A stretch of DNA of 58,000 bases from Cryptomeria japonica (taxonomy: Eukaryota; Streptophyta; Pinopsida; Cupressales; Cupressaceae), in assembly GCF_030272615.1 (NCBI RefSeq), contig NC_081408.1, positions 338,988,793-339,046,792 of the forward strand, in the 5' to 3' direction. This document shows, one piece after another, positions 31,867 through 41,771 of this stretch (positions within the stretch are counted from its first letter, which is position 1; the number at the start of each line of letters is the position of its first letter). Below the pieces are notes generated by a model. That model made no database searches. It was not told the origin of the DNA and saw only the letters and a program-made list of their open reading frames with translations. The translations under genes were made by a program, and so were the position numbers.

Positions 31867-33707
31867 GTCCAGTAGGAATGATATATCCTACGATGTGGGA
31901 CAAGATTATCCTGACCAAATGCTTCAGTTTCATGATAAAGGATGATAGATCTTGATGAGAAACTATGTTTGAGTGATCAGTTTACCATAGAGGGTGATAA
32001 TGCACTTTGAGATGTTTAGATCTTGAACTTGTTAAGGGTTAACACTTTGAAAATATTGAGGTGTATATGTTCTAAAGTCTGATTTTGACGAATGATAACT
32101 TGACCAAGTGATCTAAGGAGACAATTTAAGCACAGAGTAACAGATAACGGGTGTTTATGTTTACTGCAAATTGATCAGGCAGAAATGATAAATCTAAAAC
32201 AGCCATGTAAGACACGGCTCTGGGACTAACAAATGTAGAGTTTCGTACGACAGATTATGCAACATAGGACAACAAGAGATACCTAACAAAATGATAGACT
32301 AGTGACTTCATGTGTAAAGCAGTGTTTCATACGACACATAACCTTGATGCATACAACAAAAGATCAAACAGTACGATAGATAAACTTGACTCATATGACA
32401 GATAACCAGTGTTTGTTTGCTTGAGTTTTGATCACTAAATTTTGATATTTTACTTTGGTTTTCCAATTTTAAGTGTCTGATTTGTTGATTTAGGGATGAA
32501 TACACAGCAAACACATGATATGATAATTGACTCTCAATTAAGCTAAACCCTAAGGAAGTTGGTTGAGAATGAAAACCTTTGCTTGCTGACTTAGGTACAC
32601 ACCCAATAGCTAATCAGAATACGGCTGCTAAATCTCACGCAATGGATTCTCAACGTCGTATTATCTGACTCCAAATGCTAATGGGGGCACAATATGGCAA
32701 ATGTCTTGGGAGAGTTACTATCTCTCTTTCACAAAGATTGTCACCCTTTCGAAGGTGAATTGGGTAGCTTTTGTTTTAACCAGAACTAGTAAGGGATCCA
32801 TTCGGTGCGTCGGGGTATAAACTCAATTAAGAGGTCTCCCAGCCTTGAAAACCAAGGTTTGATATACCCAAAGGTACGAAGGAGAGCTATTCCCGAGCAA
32901 TGTCATTGCTTTGATTTTCATCAAAAACACATTTATTTTATAGTGGGTTGGATTACTTGGCGTTAGCCATTCCCACTTAGGTCGTTCCCCTTTCACCGGC
33001 CTTAAGGGCTAAGAGTTATTACTCCTCAGGAGGGCAGGTCTACTAAAGAAATGCACTAATGAAAGAAAAAGATGAGTCTAGCTTTCTAATCACCTAAGAA
33101 AGGTGAGAGCATACTCACTTATCATCAAAGACATGAAAGACATAGTTGTTCATTTCTTTAAGCCCAAATTGAAGTGTGCCTAAAAATATTAAAGAATACA
33201 CAAAGTTTTTGTTGAATCCTTAGGCAACCTGCAAAATAGATCCATTAGTAGTCATGATTGTGTTTTAAATTTGTCTTTGACAAGCGTTTCTTTGACAAGC
33301 GTCCTGCAAAAAAGAGTTAGGCTTTCAAAAAACTCACAAACAGATCAGGGTTAGTGTTAGAAAATCTCATATTAGAACTAGAAAACCCTAAAATGTAATA
33401 TGTTAAAAATTACAGAGACAGAGACTCGTACGAAACAATTTTCTAGTTAGCATGACAAAACTTTAGATTTTGCACCGAGACCAAAATGAACTCGTACAAC
33501 ACAGAATTATGCCTAGTACGAGTAAAGAATTTGCAATATAAAAGCTCGTACGAGTCAGAATTATACTTAGTACGAGTCAGGATGAGGTGTCATCCGAAGC
33601 TAAAAGGAAGTTCGTACGAGCTAAAAAGGCAACTCATACGAATTTATGAACCAAAGCCGGATAGAGATGAAGTTTGTTGAAGATTAAGAGGCCAAAAGTG
33701 ATGATTC
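31867..33707 (-). other. Leader region of element B with GTACGA palindromes, gag not recognisable
   Basis: About 1.8 kb between the primer site and the gag remnant has no supported ORF. The first 240 bases after the primer site (33425-33660), and again 32235-32400, carry many TCGTACGA-type motifs. The expected gag core domain is not seen, so gag is deleted or too decayed to read. Confidence 0.45.
33425..33660. repeat. CTCGTACGAG palindrome repeats in the leader of element B
   Basis: Motifs at about 33427 (CTCGTACGAA), 33489 (CTCGTACAAC), 33518 (AGTACGAGTA), 33547 (CTCGTACGAG), 33571 (AGTACGAGTC), 33612 (TTCGTACGAG) and 33636 (CTCATACGAA), set in longer diverged repeats that share CAGAATTAT. 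Similar TCGTACGACAG motifs occur near 32246 and 32373. Confidence 0.75.
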
Positions 33708-33730
33708 TGGCCCCACGATGGGCACCAAAA
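33708..33730 (-). promoter_or_regulatory. Primer-binding site of element B
   Basis: The minus strand reads TTTTGGTGCCCATCGTGGGG right after the LTR end GCACGACA. It has the form of the primer site of Tat-type gypsy elements (TGGCGCC-like followed by GTGGGGC). The exact tRNA is not assigned. Confidence 0.75.
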
Positions 33731-34786
33731 TGTCGTGCTTTGTGAAGTGTACCTATTCCTACAAACACAATGCACTCAATAAATCATTACAAGCAATGGT
33801 TAGAAGATTAAATCAAAGAAATTTAAAACCATAGCTAATCAACTTATTGCCCCCTAGTAAATGCGAGTATGAAAATACTCTCAGATCTGATTATGCAAAT
33901 TCCAGTGACTTGACTACACTTAAATGGAGGATTTAAATGATTAATATGCATGATCTAGCAAGATAGCATGATTAAGCTATATGAATTCATGATTGATCTA
34001 GAAAATAGGCTAGAATGAAGATGCAATTAAGCTAAAATTGAATATGATAACATTGCTAAGAATGATAAACTAGAAGCTAGATGCATATAGAAACAATGCA
34101 TAAGATGAAATCAAATTGGGACAATCGATATGCAAACATGATATGAAAATTGGGACCCTTTGTGCTCCAAAATGAGGTCTATTTATAGGATTTCCCAAGG
34201 CTAAGGATGATGTGGCAAGAATCAACGATTAAGATTGATCTGAAGATATCAATGGTTAAATTGGAGGAAGTTGGCAAAGGGGTTGGATTAAAGGGAGCAT
34301 TTGTCATCTCTATGGTGACAAGTGCCAAGAGGCTTCTAGAAGAAGTTGGATGGAAAGGGGACACTTAGTGACAAGTGTCACAAAGGTTCTAGAATAGGTT
34401 GGATGAAAGGGGACATGGTGGTAGGTAGAATGGGTTTGGTTTAGGAATAGTTAGGTTTAAGAGTGGTAGAAGTTAGGAGAATTTGAATTTAAAAATTTAA
34501 ATAATAGAAAGGCTAATTAATTTCAACAACTCATGGATTTGATTTAATTAATTAATTAAGGATTTAGAAAAATGATTTTGATGGAGGGAATTAATTAATT
34601 TGAATTAATTAATTAAGAGGGATTATGAAATGAACCTATTAAGTAAATCCTTAGATTTATTAATAAGTAGATGAAAGGGGAAATTTAACCAAATTGCTTA
34701 GTGAATTCAATTAAATTTGGGAGGGGGATTAATTAAATAATTGCTTATTTAATTAATTATCTTTAGACCATTTTTAGGTGTATACA
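33731..34786 (-). repeat. 5' LTR of element B
   Basis: The 1056-bp repeat reads TGTCGTGC to GTGTATACA on the plus strand and matches 25443-26482 closely. A minus-strand TATA box CCTATAAATAGAC lies at 34178-34190. Confidence 0.9.
34178..34190 (-). promoter_or_regulatory. TATA box in 5' LTR of element B
   Basis: CCTATAAATAGAC on the minus strand, about 600 bases into the LTR, conserved at the matching place (25890-25902) in the other LTR. It fits a plant TATA consensus well. Confidence 0.7.
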
Positions 34787-34791
34787 ATATT

Positions 34792-35973
34792 ATACATTTA
34801 TTGTTTCAATCTTGTCTTGGCCTAATTCATTTTCCTAAGTCTCTTAGGGTTTTATGATTTATTCATTTAATCCTATTAATATTTCCCTATTAACATTTCC
34901 CTCTAGGTTAAGTGAATTTGTTCATTTATCCTAAGTGTCCTATATCACCGTTAAATAAATCATTTAATTGGCTAATTTTGTTGTAAACTAATTAATAAAT
35001 GAGATTTATTAATTGCGTGTCTTCTAATTTCCTAAATTCCTAATTCTCTAATTTCCCTTTTTCCACCTAATTTAATAATTTTTCAAATCCAAAATATCAC
35101 TAATTATTCCCCCCTAATTTCTCCCCTTTTCACGCTTCCCTTTTGTCATAATTTATGAAGCTATTTTTATGGCCAATTTGTCATATTTTTTAAATATATT
35201 TTCTCTCCAATTTGTCATCAATCATGAAGAAAAATTTGAGGCCAATTTGTCATAAATTCATGAGCACAATTTGCTCTCAATTTGTCATATTTTTGACATA
35301 GCAACTTGTCATGGAAATTTGTCATAATCTTGTCATAATCATGTCAAATTTTGATTTGTTACCCTTTTTGAATGTTCATCAATTTTGGAGACTTTTTTCC
35401 TATAAATTGGTCTCTTTCATCAATTTTTTTTCAACCATGCTTCTAGTATCCTTACGCTATTGTTTTCACTTTGCAATCTTGGTTTCAAACACACTTGTAA
35501 TCTTGTAGGTGAGATCCACAAAAGTCCCGTTTGAAGGTGAAAGAAGGACAATGAAATCACATGGAGGAGATTTTGTGTTTTGGTTTGCATTTATCTTTTT
35601 TTGAATCTTGTCTTCATGCTTCCATTGATTGAATTACGAGTACTATTCATATCTTGTTATTTTTGTGTGGTTAACTAATTTATGTTATGAATCTCTCATC
35701 CCGATTTCCTAATTACATAAATAAATAAGATGGGAATCATACATGCATAAATGTACATGTAATGGTTTAAAATGAGGGTTTCCATAGTTATATATATGAA
35801 AACCACTAATTTTTACTTAGGTACCATTACATTGAAAGAGGGGGGGTTAAACCCAATAGGTCTAGCCACAAATCAGCAAGGATAGGGATGACAATCCTTA
35901 TTAGGTTTACTAGATTTGAAATTATTGCCCTCTTTCAATTTGAATTGTGAAATTTTTCAAATTAGGGTGAATT
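34792..35973 (+). repeat. Probable right part of the 3' LTR of element A, with TATA box and 34-bp repeats
   Basis: Non-coding continuation of element A after element B. Four CCAATTTGTCAT-type units start at 35173, 35207, 35242 and 35277 (34-35 bases apart). They are followed by a strong TATA box CCTATAAATTGG at 35399-35410 and a T/C-rich start region. The layout is that of a U3-R boundary on the plus strand. The LTR end is not identified. Confidence 0.45.
35399..35410 (+). promoter_or_regulatory. TATA box in LTR of element A
   Basis: CCTATAAATTGG, about 110 bases after the last 34-bp repeat unit. It fits the plant TATA consensus. Confidence 0.55.
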
Positions 35974-36918
35974 TGTTGGAATTGAAGTAAAAACACATGA
36001 ACAATGAGCTACAGTCATTGGATCAAGCCACAAACCTAGATCTGAGGAATGTAGTGTATTCAGATATGTTCCTAAAAGGAGCTCCTGAAATGTTGGGATC
36101 GGTATGCCCATCACATCGATCCTCCACACTTTTCTCTGTTCAAAGGGGAACCCATTTGTCACTATAAATAAAGTCAATTCTGAATATCGCAACTTTGTTC
36201 CTATTATTGTGCACACTAGAGAAGGAAAATATGGGTTTTCCTTAGGTCGAACCCTAGTTTTGAAATTAACCATGAAATAGAAATAAAATTTAATTGACTT
36301 GAAGTAATGGAAATGTTCTCCTTTTAAGGGAGATGTTGAATAATGACTAAAATACTAATGATATACCTTTAATGGAGTTTTGTTTATCTCCACAAGGAAT
36401 TGGGGTTTCATGAAGTCTTCATAGACATAAAACATGAATACCAACTCCAATACTTGAAACTTGACCTTACTCTTGCTCCAATACTTGAAAGAAGATGGAT
36501 TACTTGCTCATTTGAATTTGAATGAATGCTTGTTTGCTTGATTAAATTCCTGGATGTCTATGTCAAAATGAGATGGGTAGACCTCCTTTTATACCTATCA
36601 TCGAAAAACAACTTAATTTTTTGACATGAGCTGACACGGGATCTAGGTCCCCACCAAAATGATGTGAACGTTAAGGGGCCCAAAAATAGGCCCTGAATGG
36701 GAGGACTAAGGCGTTGGGTGCTCTGGTCCTTGAGGACTAGGGCGTTGACTAATCGAGAACCAAGAAACAAGGGGTAAATGAAGTGAAAGATAAAAATAAT
36801 GAATAATTTGCATGGTGAGAGTAGAATCAGGGCTCCAATCATGCCTCGGGACACAAACTCCAAGGTGAGGACCCAAATGAGGAAAAAATTATAAGAAAGT
36901 ACAATTTAGGATGCTACA
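35974..36918 (-). repeat. LTR of minus-strand element I
   Basis: The repeat reads TGTTGGAATTG to GATGCTACA on the plus strand (945 bp). On the minus strand it starts TGTAGCATCC after a purine-rich tract (AAAGTGGGTGCTAAA) and has a classic TATA box GGTATAAAAGGAGG (36582-36595). It is therefore the 3' LTR of a minus-strand element whose interior lies to the right (36919-37085, 39180-39320) and is cut by the LTR of element C. Only one copy is in the window, so the borders rest on the TG/CA ends and the purine tract alone. Confidence 0.55.
36582..36595 (-). promoter_or_regulatory. TATA box in LTR of element I
   Basis: GGTATAAAAGGAGG on the minus strand, about 325 bases from the proposed LTR start. 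Strong likeness to a plant TATA box. Confidence 0.6.
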
Positions 36919-37085
36919 TTTAGCACCCACTTTAGCGGGAGTTTGAGAGTAGGCATACTCTCAGTAAAGTAGAAAGGCTCACATTAAAAAGCTTTCATCA
37001 AGATGCTAAAGAGGCAAGACACACCAAGCCCCCAGTGGACTTTAGGTATCTTACGACCTTAATATCAAGATAAAAGGAACATCAT

Positions 37086-39179
37086 TTTTGGCAAGAGACA
37101 CTGCATAGATGATCAAATCTTGTCATTGATGCCAACTAATGCTAATGCACCCATCTGCATAGCTCGGTTTCTTCATACTAGAAGAGTGATTGATTTTGGT
37201 TAAGTCCAGTAGATTGGAAAACAGAGTATTTAATAGAGAATAGGTTGATCGATCCGTACTTCAATACAAGTTTTTATCTTGTGTTGTAGATCTGAAGGAA
37301 TAATTATGGATGTGTTATCTACCATATTCCAAGTGTGTGGCATCCAATGTTGACTCATGGTTGATTTTGATGGTTTGGTATGTTGGTTCTCAGTTTGTCT
37401 GACCAATTTAGTTGTATTGTGTAAATAATCATTGTGTGGATTATGTGGATTGATTTTGGTGCCTAGTTATGTGATTGTGGCATGTTATTCAACAATTTTG
37501 TTGTTCCTCATATGCATTGGAGTTCGAATTTAGCCTACTTGGTGTACATGGTTCATTATTTGATAATGTTCTTGAAGCCGACATGTAGAAGACCTAATTT
37601 GACAATGCGGATATAAAAGACTAATGGATATGATCATTTTATATATCGGTGGTTGTGTGGAAAGTGTGTATGATTGATTGTGTGCAATTTCACATGCGCA
37701 AGTGAAATATTTCTACTACGGAATATTGAAGAATAGCATAACAGAGCAGTGTAGCAAAGCAGTCTGTGGTTAAGAGTTGTGTGCTTAACAAAAATTATTC
37801 CCAGGCATTTGTAGATGCAAGTTTTCAATTCAAACATTCCAAATATCTTTTGTAAAATATATTATAAGGCAGTGAACCTTCTGGAGTTGTAGCCCTTATT
37901 ATTTTGAGCAGTGTGCCTAAATGCATGTGCATTCCCAATGCAATATTTTTATTCTACTAACAAAGTATAATTATATTGTGGTTCTCATCCCCACCATGGT
38001 TTTTCCCTTAGCCAGGTTTTCCACATGTAAAATCTAGTGTTATGGTGTTGTTGTTGATTGCTTTGTGTTTCTACATCCTTCTTGGGTGAACTCACAATAC
38101 CGGTTCCCACTTTTTGACCAACTTTGACACTTATATGAATATTTTGAAAAAAAACCTTCACTTTACGACACTTATAACTTTTAAAATGTTAAGAATTTGA
38201 AGATGATATAAACTAGTGATTTTTAACTTCTTGTTTGTAGATTCTAAATATATTTTTTTCAAATTTGTTTGAATAAAATTTTATTGATTTTTCCATCTCC
38301 CTCAAAAAGTAATTTTTTACAGCAAACAACATTTTCTAGGAGTGATGTGTATCCAGAAACACATAATTTGTTTTCTATAAATGATAAAAACTTAATTCTT
38401 TTGAATTTTGGTTTGTAACATCAATACCCAGGGCATGCAGTTGGTTTGATAGTGATATGTTGAATATTTTTCATTTTATTAAGTTTTGAAGTTTGACTAA
38501 TTATAATTTAGATATAGGTGTATGTTTGAACAAATAACTTGTTCTATATATATCAAAATTCAATTTATTTGTTTTTGTTAGAAAGAAAACATCAATACCT
38601 AGTGCATAGATATTTTTCAGATTTTTTTTTAATTAGTTTACTATTTTTCCCAATGCATTGAACAAAGAAGTTCATGTTCGGTGAAAAACCTACATTCATA
38701 AGAAATAAAATAAAAAATATATTAATGAAATTAAATCTATTAAAAGCTATAATATTTGGAAAACTTATAATAAGGACTAAATACTTTTAAAAAAACTTTT
38801 AAATGAATTAATTTGACCCCCCAAAAGCTAATGTAAAATTGGTTTTTTATCAACATTTGATAGATGCAAAGGAGACTCCATTGCAAGTATGATTTAGAAG
38901 TAAAGAGGTTCTATCCAAGAAATTTTGATCTAAGAGCCTTTGATTTAACTCTCTTCAATTAATTACTTAAAATGGGACCTCTTAAAGCTTAAATCATTAT
39001 ATTTTCTAAAAAATGTATGATTTCAGCAAAAATTAGGACATACCAAAAAGTGGGAACCAGCTTTGTGAGTTCACCCTCTTTCATTCTTTTGCATTAAGTG
39101 GTTAAAAGGACAAATTAATAAGGTTAAAAATTGCAAAACACTGATTCATCCCCCCTCTTAGTGTTCCTTGATTCCAACA
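37086..39179 (+). mobile_element. Solo copia LTR G, containing a 1-kb inverted-repeat element
   Basis: The repeat starts TTTTGGCAAG (a changed TGTTGGCA) and ends GATTCCAACA. A 5-bp duplication ATCAT flanks it (37081-37085 and 39180-39184). Near the right end it carries the shared copia U5 module (CACCATGGTTTTTCCC near 37993, CATCCCCCCTCTTAG near 39147). Without the element at 38084-39076 it is about 1.1 kb. Both flanks read as one continuous sequence when it is removed. Confidence 0.8.
38084..39076. mobile_element. MITE-like element with about 33-bp terminal inverted repeats
   Basis: The left end GGGTGAACTCACAA, then GGTTCCCACTTTTTG, is repeated in inverted form at the right end (CAAAAAGTGGGAACC, then TTGTGAGTTCACCC) with about three mismatches in 33 bases. 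The 993-bp interior is AT-rich and has no ORF. It interrupts LTR G, and TCTT is present on both sides (38080-38083 and 39077-39080), which may be a 4-bp target duplication. The superfamily is not clear from ends or duplication size. Confidence 0.8.
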
Positions 39180-39511
39180 ATCATAAGATAAAGAGAAAGA
39201 AGACCATGACTATCAGCCTAGTAAGGTTCACTTACTATGAGTCGTGAAAAGAGAAATACCAAAATTACAAAGCTAAAGACTAAGTTTGCAAAGTAACTTG
39301 AGTATTGAGATATGCAAAATGTTGTCCTCATTTTTTGTTGTCACAAAAACAGGATAACCCCTACAAATTTTGTCCAATTTGTATCCCATGTTCTTTAAGA
39401 ATGCTTTTTTAGGTAGTCTTTATTCCCCTCATGTGTGATTTTGGACCCTCAATTCTCTATTTGGAGGTTCTAGTCCTTTCTTGGTTCTTTTAATTTATTT
39501 TTTTGTGTTTT

Positions 39512-40222
39512 GGTGTAAATCGGGTTTACAAACCCGAATTACACCTCTTTTATGCATAAAAGTGTAAATCGAGGTTACAAACCAAATTATACTTCCCCTT
39601 CAAAAAATTTAGTTTGGTTCAAATCGGGTTTGTAACCCCGATTTACACCACTTCATAGCCAAGTCTCTCATGTCAGCAGTAGGTTGGGTTTACAAACCCA
39701 AACTACACCTAAAGCCTTAGAGATCTAAGTCCTCCCATTTTGGTGCAAGTCAGAGTTACAACCCCTAATTACACCAAGTTCTCCCTTTCTGGTGCAACGA
39801 AGGGTTATAACCTCGACCTACACCTAGTCTGCCCATTCTGGTGTAGGTCGGATCTATAACCCCGACCTACACTGAAGCCTTACCCAATGATGTATATCAG
39901 AGCCATAACCCCAACCTTCACTGAGTCTCCCCGTCACAGTGTATGTTGAGGTTATAACCCCAACCCACACCATTTTCCTTTTGCATTTTTTCCAAGTGCT
40001 AAGAGTATTATTTCTTAGGTTGAAATCAAGGTTGTAACTCCAACTTGCACCATGATTCTTTCTTAGGTTGAAATCGGGGTTATAACCCCAATTAGCACCA
40101 AAGAGTATTTATTTCCTATATTTTGCATAAGTGTATTTCATACTTGTAAGTTTTATATGCACCTATATGATTGTTGACCCCTCTCCAAATGCAAATCGGA
40201 CTTATAAGTCCTAAATGCACTT
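39512..40222. repeat. Array of about 13 related 34-bp palindromes
   Basis: The consensus half-site is GGTGTAAATCGGGGTTA followed by its reverse complement. Units lie at about 39512-39545, 39561-39593, 39616-39649, 39681-39710, 39742-39775, 39791-39824, 39840-39873, 39890-39922, 39938-39971, 40017-40051, 40065-40099, 40129-40164 and 40188-40222. Many starts are 48-50 bases apart; the others have longer spacers. Several units changed both arms together: for example 39840-39873 has GTAGGTCGG with CCGACCTAC, and 40188-40222 has GGACTTATAAGTCC in the centre. Single-stranded DNA or RNA from this block would form a row of hairpins. Confidence 0.85.
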
Positions 40223-40821
40223 CATGAACCACATCTTTGGTCTTTTTTGTACAACTCTGAGAATTCTTCAAATTCATTTCTACATCTCTACTCCATATGC
40301 CAAATTCAGCAAATTCAGACTAGATGACTATGAAATATAGGCTACCTTGCGACAATATGAAGATTTCTTGAAGTAAAATGGAGACAATGATGAATAAGAC
40401 AAGGCTCCAGACACCTAGTCATTTTTTATGCATCTCTAACCTAGTGTCATTTTTTAATCTCAATCGACACTTCAAGTGTCATTTTGTACTCATGCTTTTG
40501 CATCTAGAACTTGTATGTGTCATAAGTCAAATAGAATTCTACCTTTGACTATTAGGTCTTGGAGACAATTGAGAGGGGGGGGGGTGAATCAGTTGTCTAA
40601 TAAATTCAAATCAAAAACCATTAAACCAACTTAATGCTTAATATCGGTAAACCAGTTAAGTATGTCGATAGACAGTGTTAACAGTAAATTGCTATATCGG
40701 TAAAGATTAATGTATGAAACACAAACATAAAGTCATCCACAACACATAACACCAATATTTGTACATGGAAACCCCATAAGGGGAAAAACCACAGTGGGAA
40801 AACTTACCCACAATCAGATGA

Positions 40822-41715
40822 TGTAAGGAAGTTAAGTAGCGGAAACAACTTCCTACACTAACCTTGAGAGGAGGGTAATGCAAAACTTTTTCAGATCATT
40901 ACAACAGTTACAGAAAATAGAAAAAGATATAATAACATTCATACCACAACACAATGATTTACGTGGGGAAAACCCTTTCGGGAGAAAAACCCCACCTTCC
41001 AAAAGTAGCTCAATATTTTATTCAGCAATCAAAAACAGATTACAACATACTTGCAGAGCAAGCTCTTCGCAGGAGTACCACTAATCAGAGATTCAGAGGC
41101 AGCTCAATAGCTATAGGACTCTTACACACAACCTCTATCTCTCACACCTCATAAATAGGAGATACAATACAAGAAACCGTCAAACGGTATTACAAAACCA
41201 TGGGCTAAAACCACCCAATAAGGTGTAGTCGACCTTATCTCCCTTCTAGATGCCCTATGACATGTTAAAGCACACATCAACATGTGTCACTCCCTTTTTA
41301 CAGCTCATTTATGTGTCCGATACAAATTATTTTTCCTATTTCAGGAGTACAAACTTCCGGAGGCCATAACTTGAGAACCGGGTGTCCGATTGACAAACCG
41401 TTTGAAGCGCCGGAAAGCTCGCGAAGTGCTTTATCACCTCGTAACCCACTTCACCGGTTACGGCCACTTTTCAGGGCATTTCAGAGCCTCTAAATTCCCC
41501 AAAATTAAGTTTAAACATTTTATTGCACCCCTCCAAGATGAAAACTTTAATATCTTCAAAACTAGCTGTGACCTTGCGACACAACTTTACTGGAATGCTT
41601 ATCTAGCCAACCAGAAGCTTCAGGGAGAGTTTCGCACCATTTCATGCTCAAATGAAAACTTACTATAAATAGTAACCTCACATAAATGCAAGGTTGAGAC
41701 ACCATTTTTCTAACA
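40822..41715 (-). repeat. 3' LTR of element F
   Basis: TGTAAGGAAGTTAAG to TTTCTAACA on the plus strand. Nearly the same as 45943-46834. A purine tract (minus strand AAGTGGGAGATT, 41716-41727) adjoins its inner end. Confidence 0.93.
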
Positions 41716-41771
41716 AATCTCCCACTTGTCGAACACCTTGCAGGAGCGGAAGGGAATGTCAACACAATGAA

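Larger units (their letters stand above)
25443..34786 (-). mobile_element. Element B: Tat/Ogre-like gypsy element lacking reverse transcriptase
   Basis: Two direct repeats of about 1.05 kb (25443-26482 and 33731-34786) bound a 7.2-kb interior, with a perfect 5-bp duplication ATATT (25438-25442 and 34787-34791). A primer site (33708-33730) and a polypurine tract (26483-26497) are in the right places for the minus strand. The interior has a gag C-terminus with protease, a spacer, the end of an RNase H, an integrase and its C-terminal GPF-type domain, all in one reading frame with stops only. The RT and the first part of RNase H are missing. The gag core is also not recognisable. It was therefore non-autonomous, at least by the time the frame joined. 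Confidence 0.85.
4639..35973 (+). mobile_element. Degraded Ty3/gypsy-like host element A, split by four insertions
   Basis: Removing the insertions at 5283-7709, 8231-12635, 15207-22087 and 25443-34786 (each with one copy of its 5-bp target duplication) joins the remaining pieces into one plus-strand element. It has a leader (4639-5222), a Gln/Asn-rich gag start (5223-5282, 7715-8230, 12641-12792), a Pro/Asp-rich ORF (12793-14127 and on to about 14774), a long non-coding 3' part, and a probable 3' LTR with a TATA box near 35400. No protease, RT or integrase is seen. The first part of the 12793-14127 ORF is homologous to the gag-protease ORF of element B, which places A near the Tat/Ogre branch. 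Its 5' LTR is not in the window and its right end is uncertain. Confidence 0.5.

Noticed and set aside
35962-36863. Two minus-strand frames of about 100 codons each
   Set aside because: They lie in LTR I around a TATA box and have no motifs.
39512-40222. The palindrome array as a CRISPR array
   Set aside because: Units are diverged palindromes with short, related and variable spacers in a plant LTR; no cas genes and no constant repeat length.
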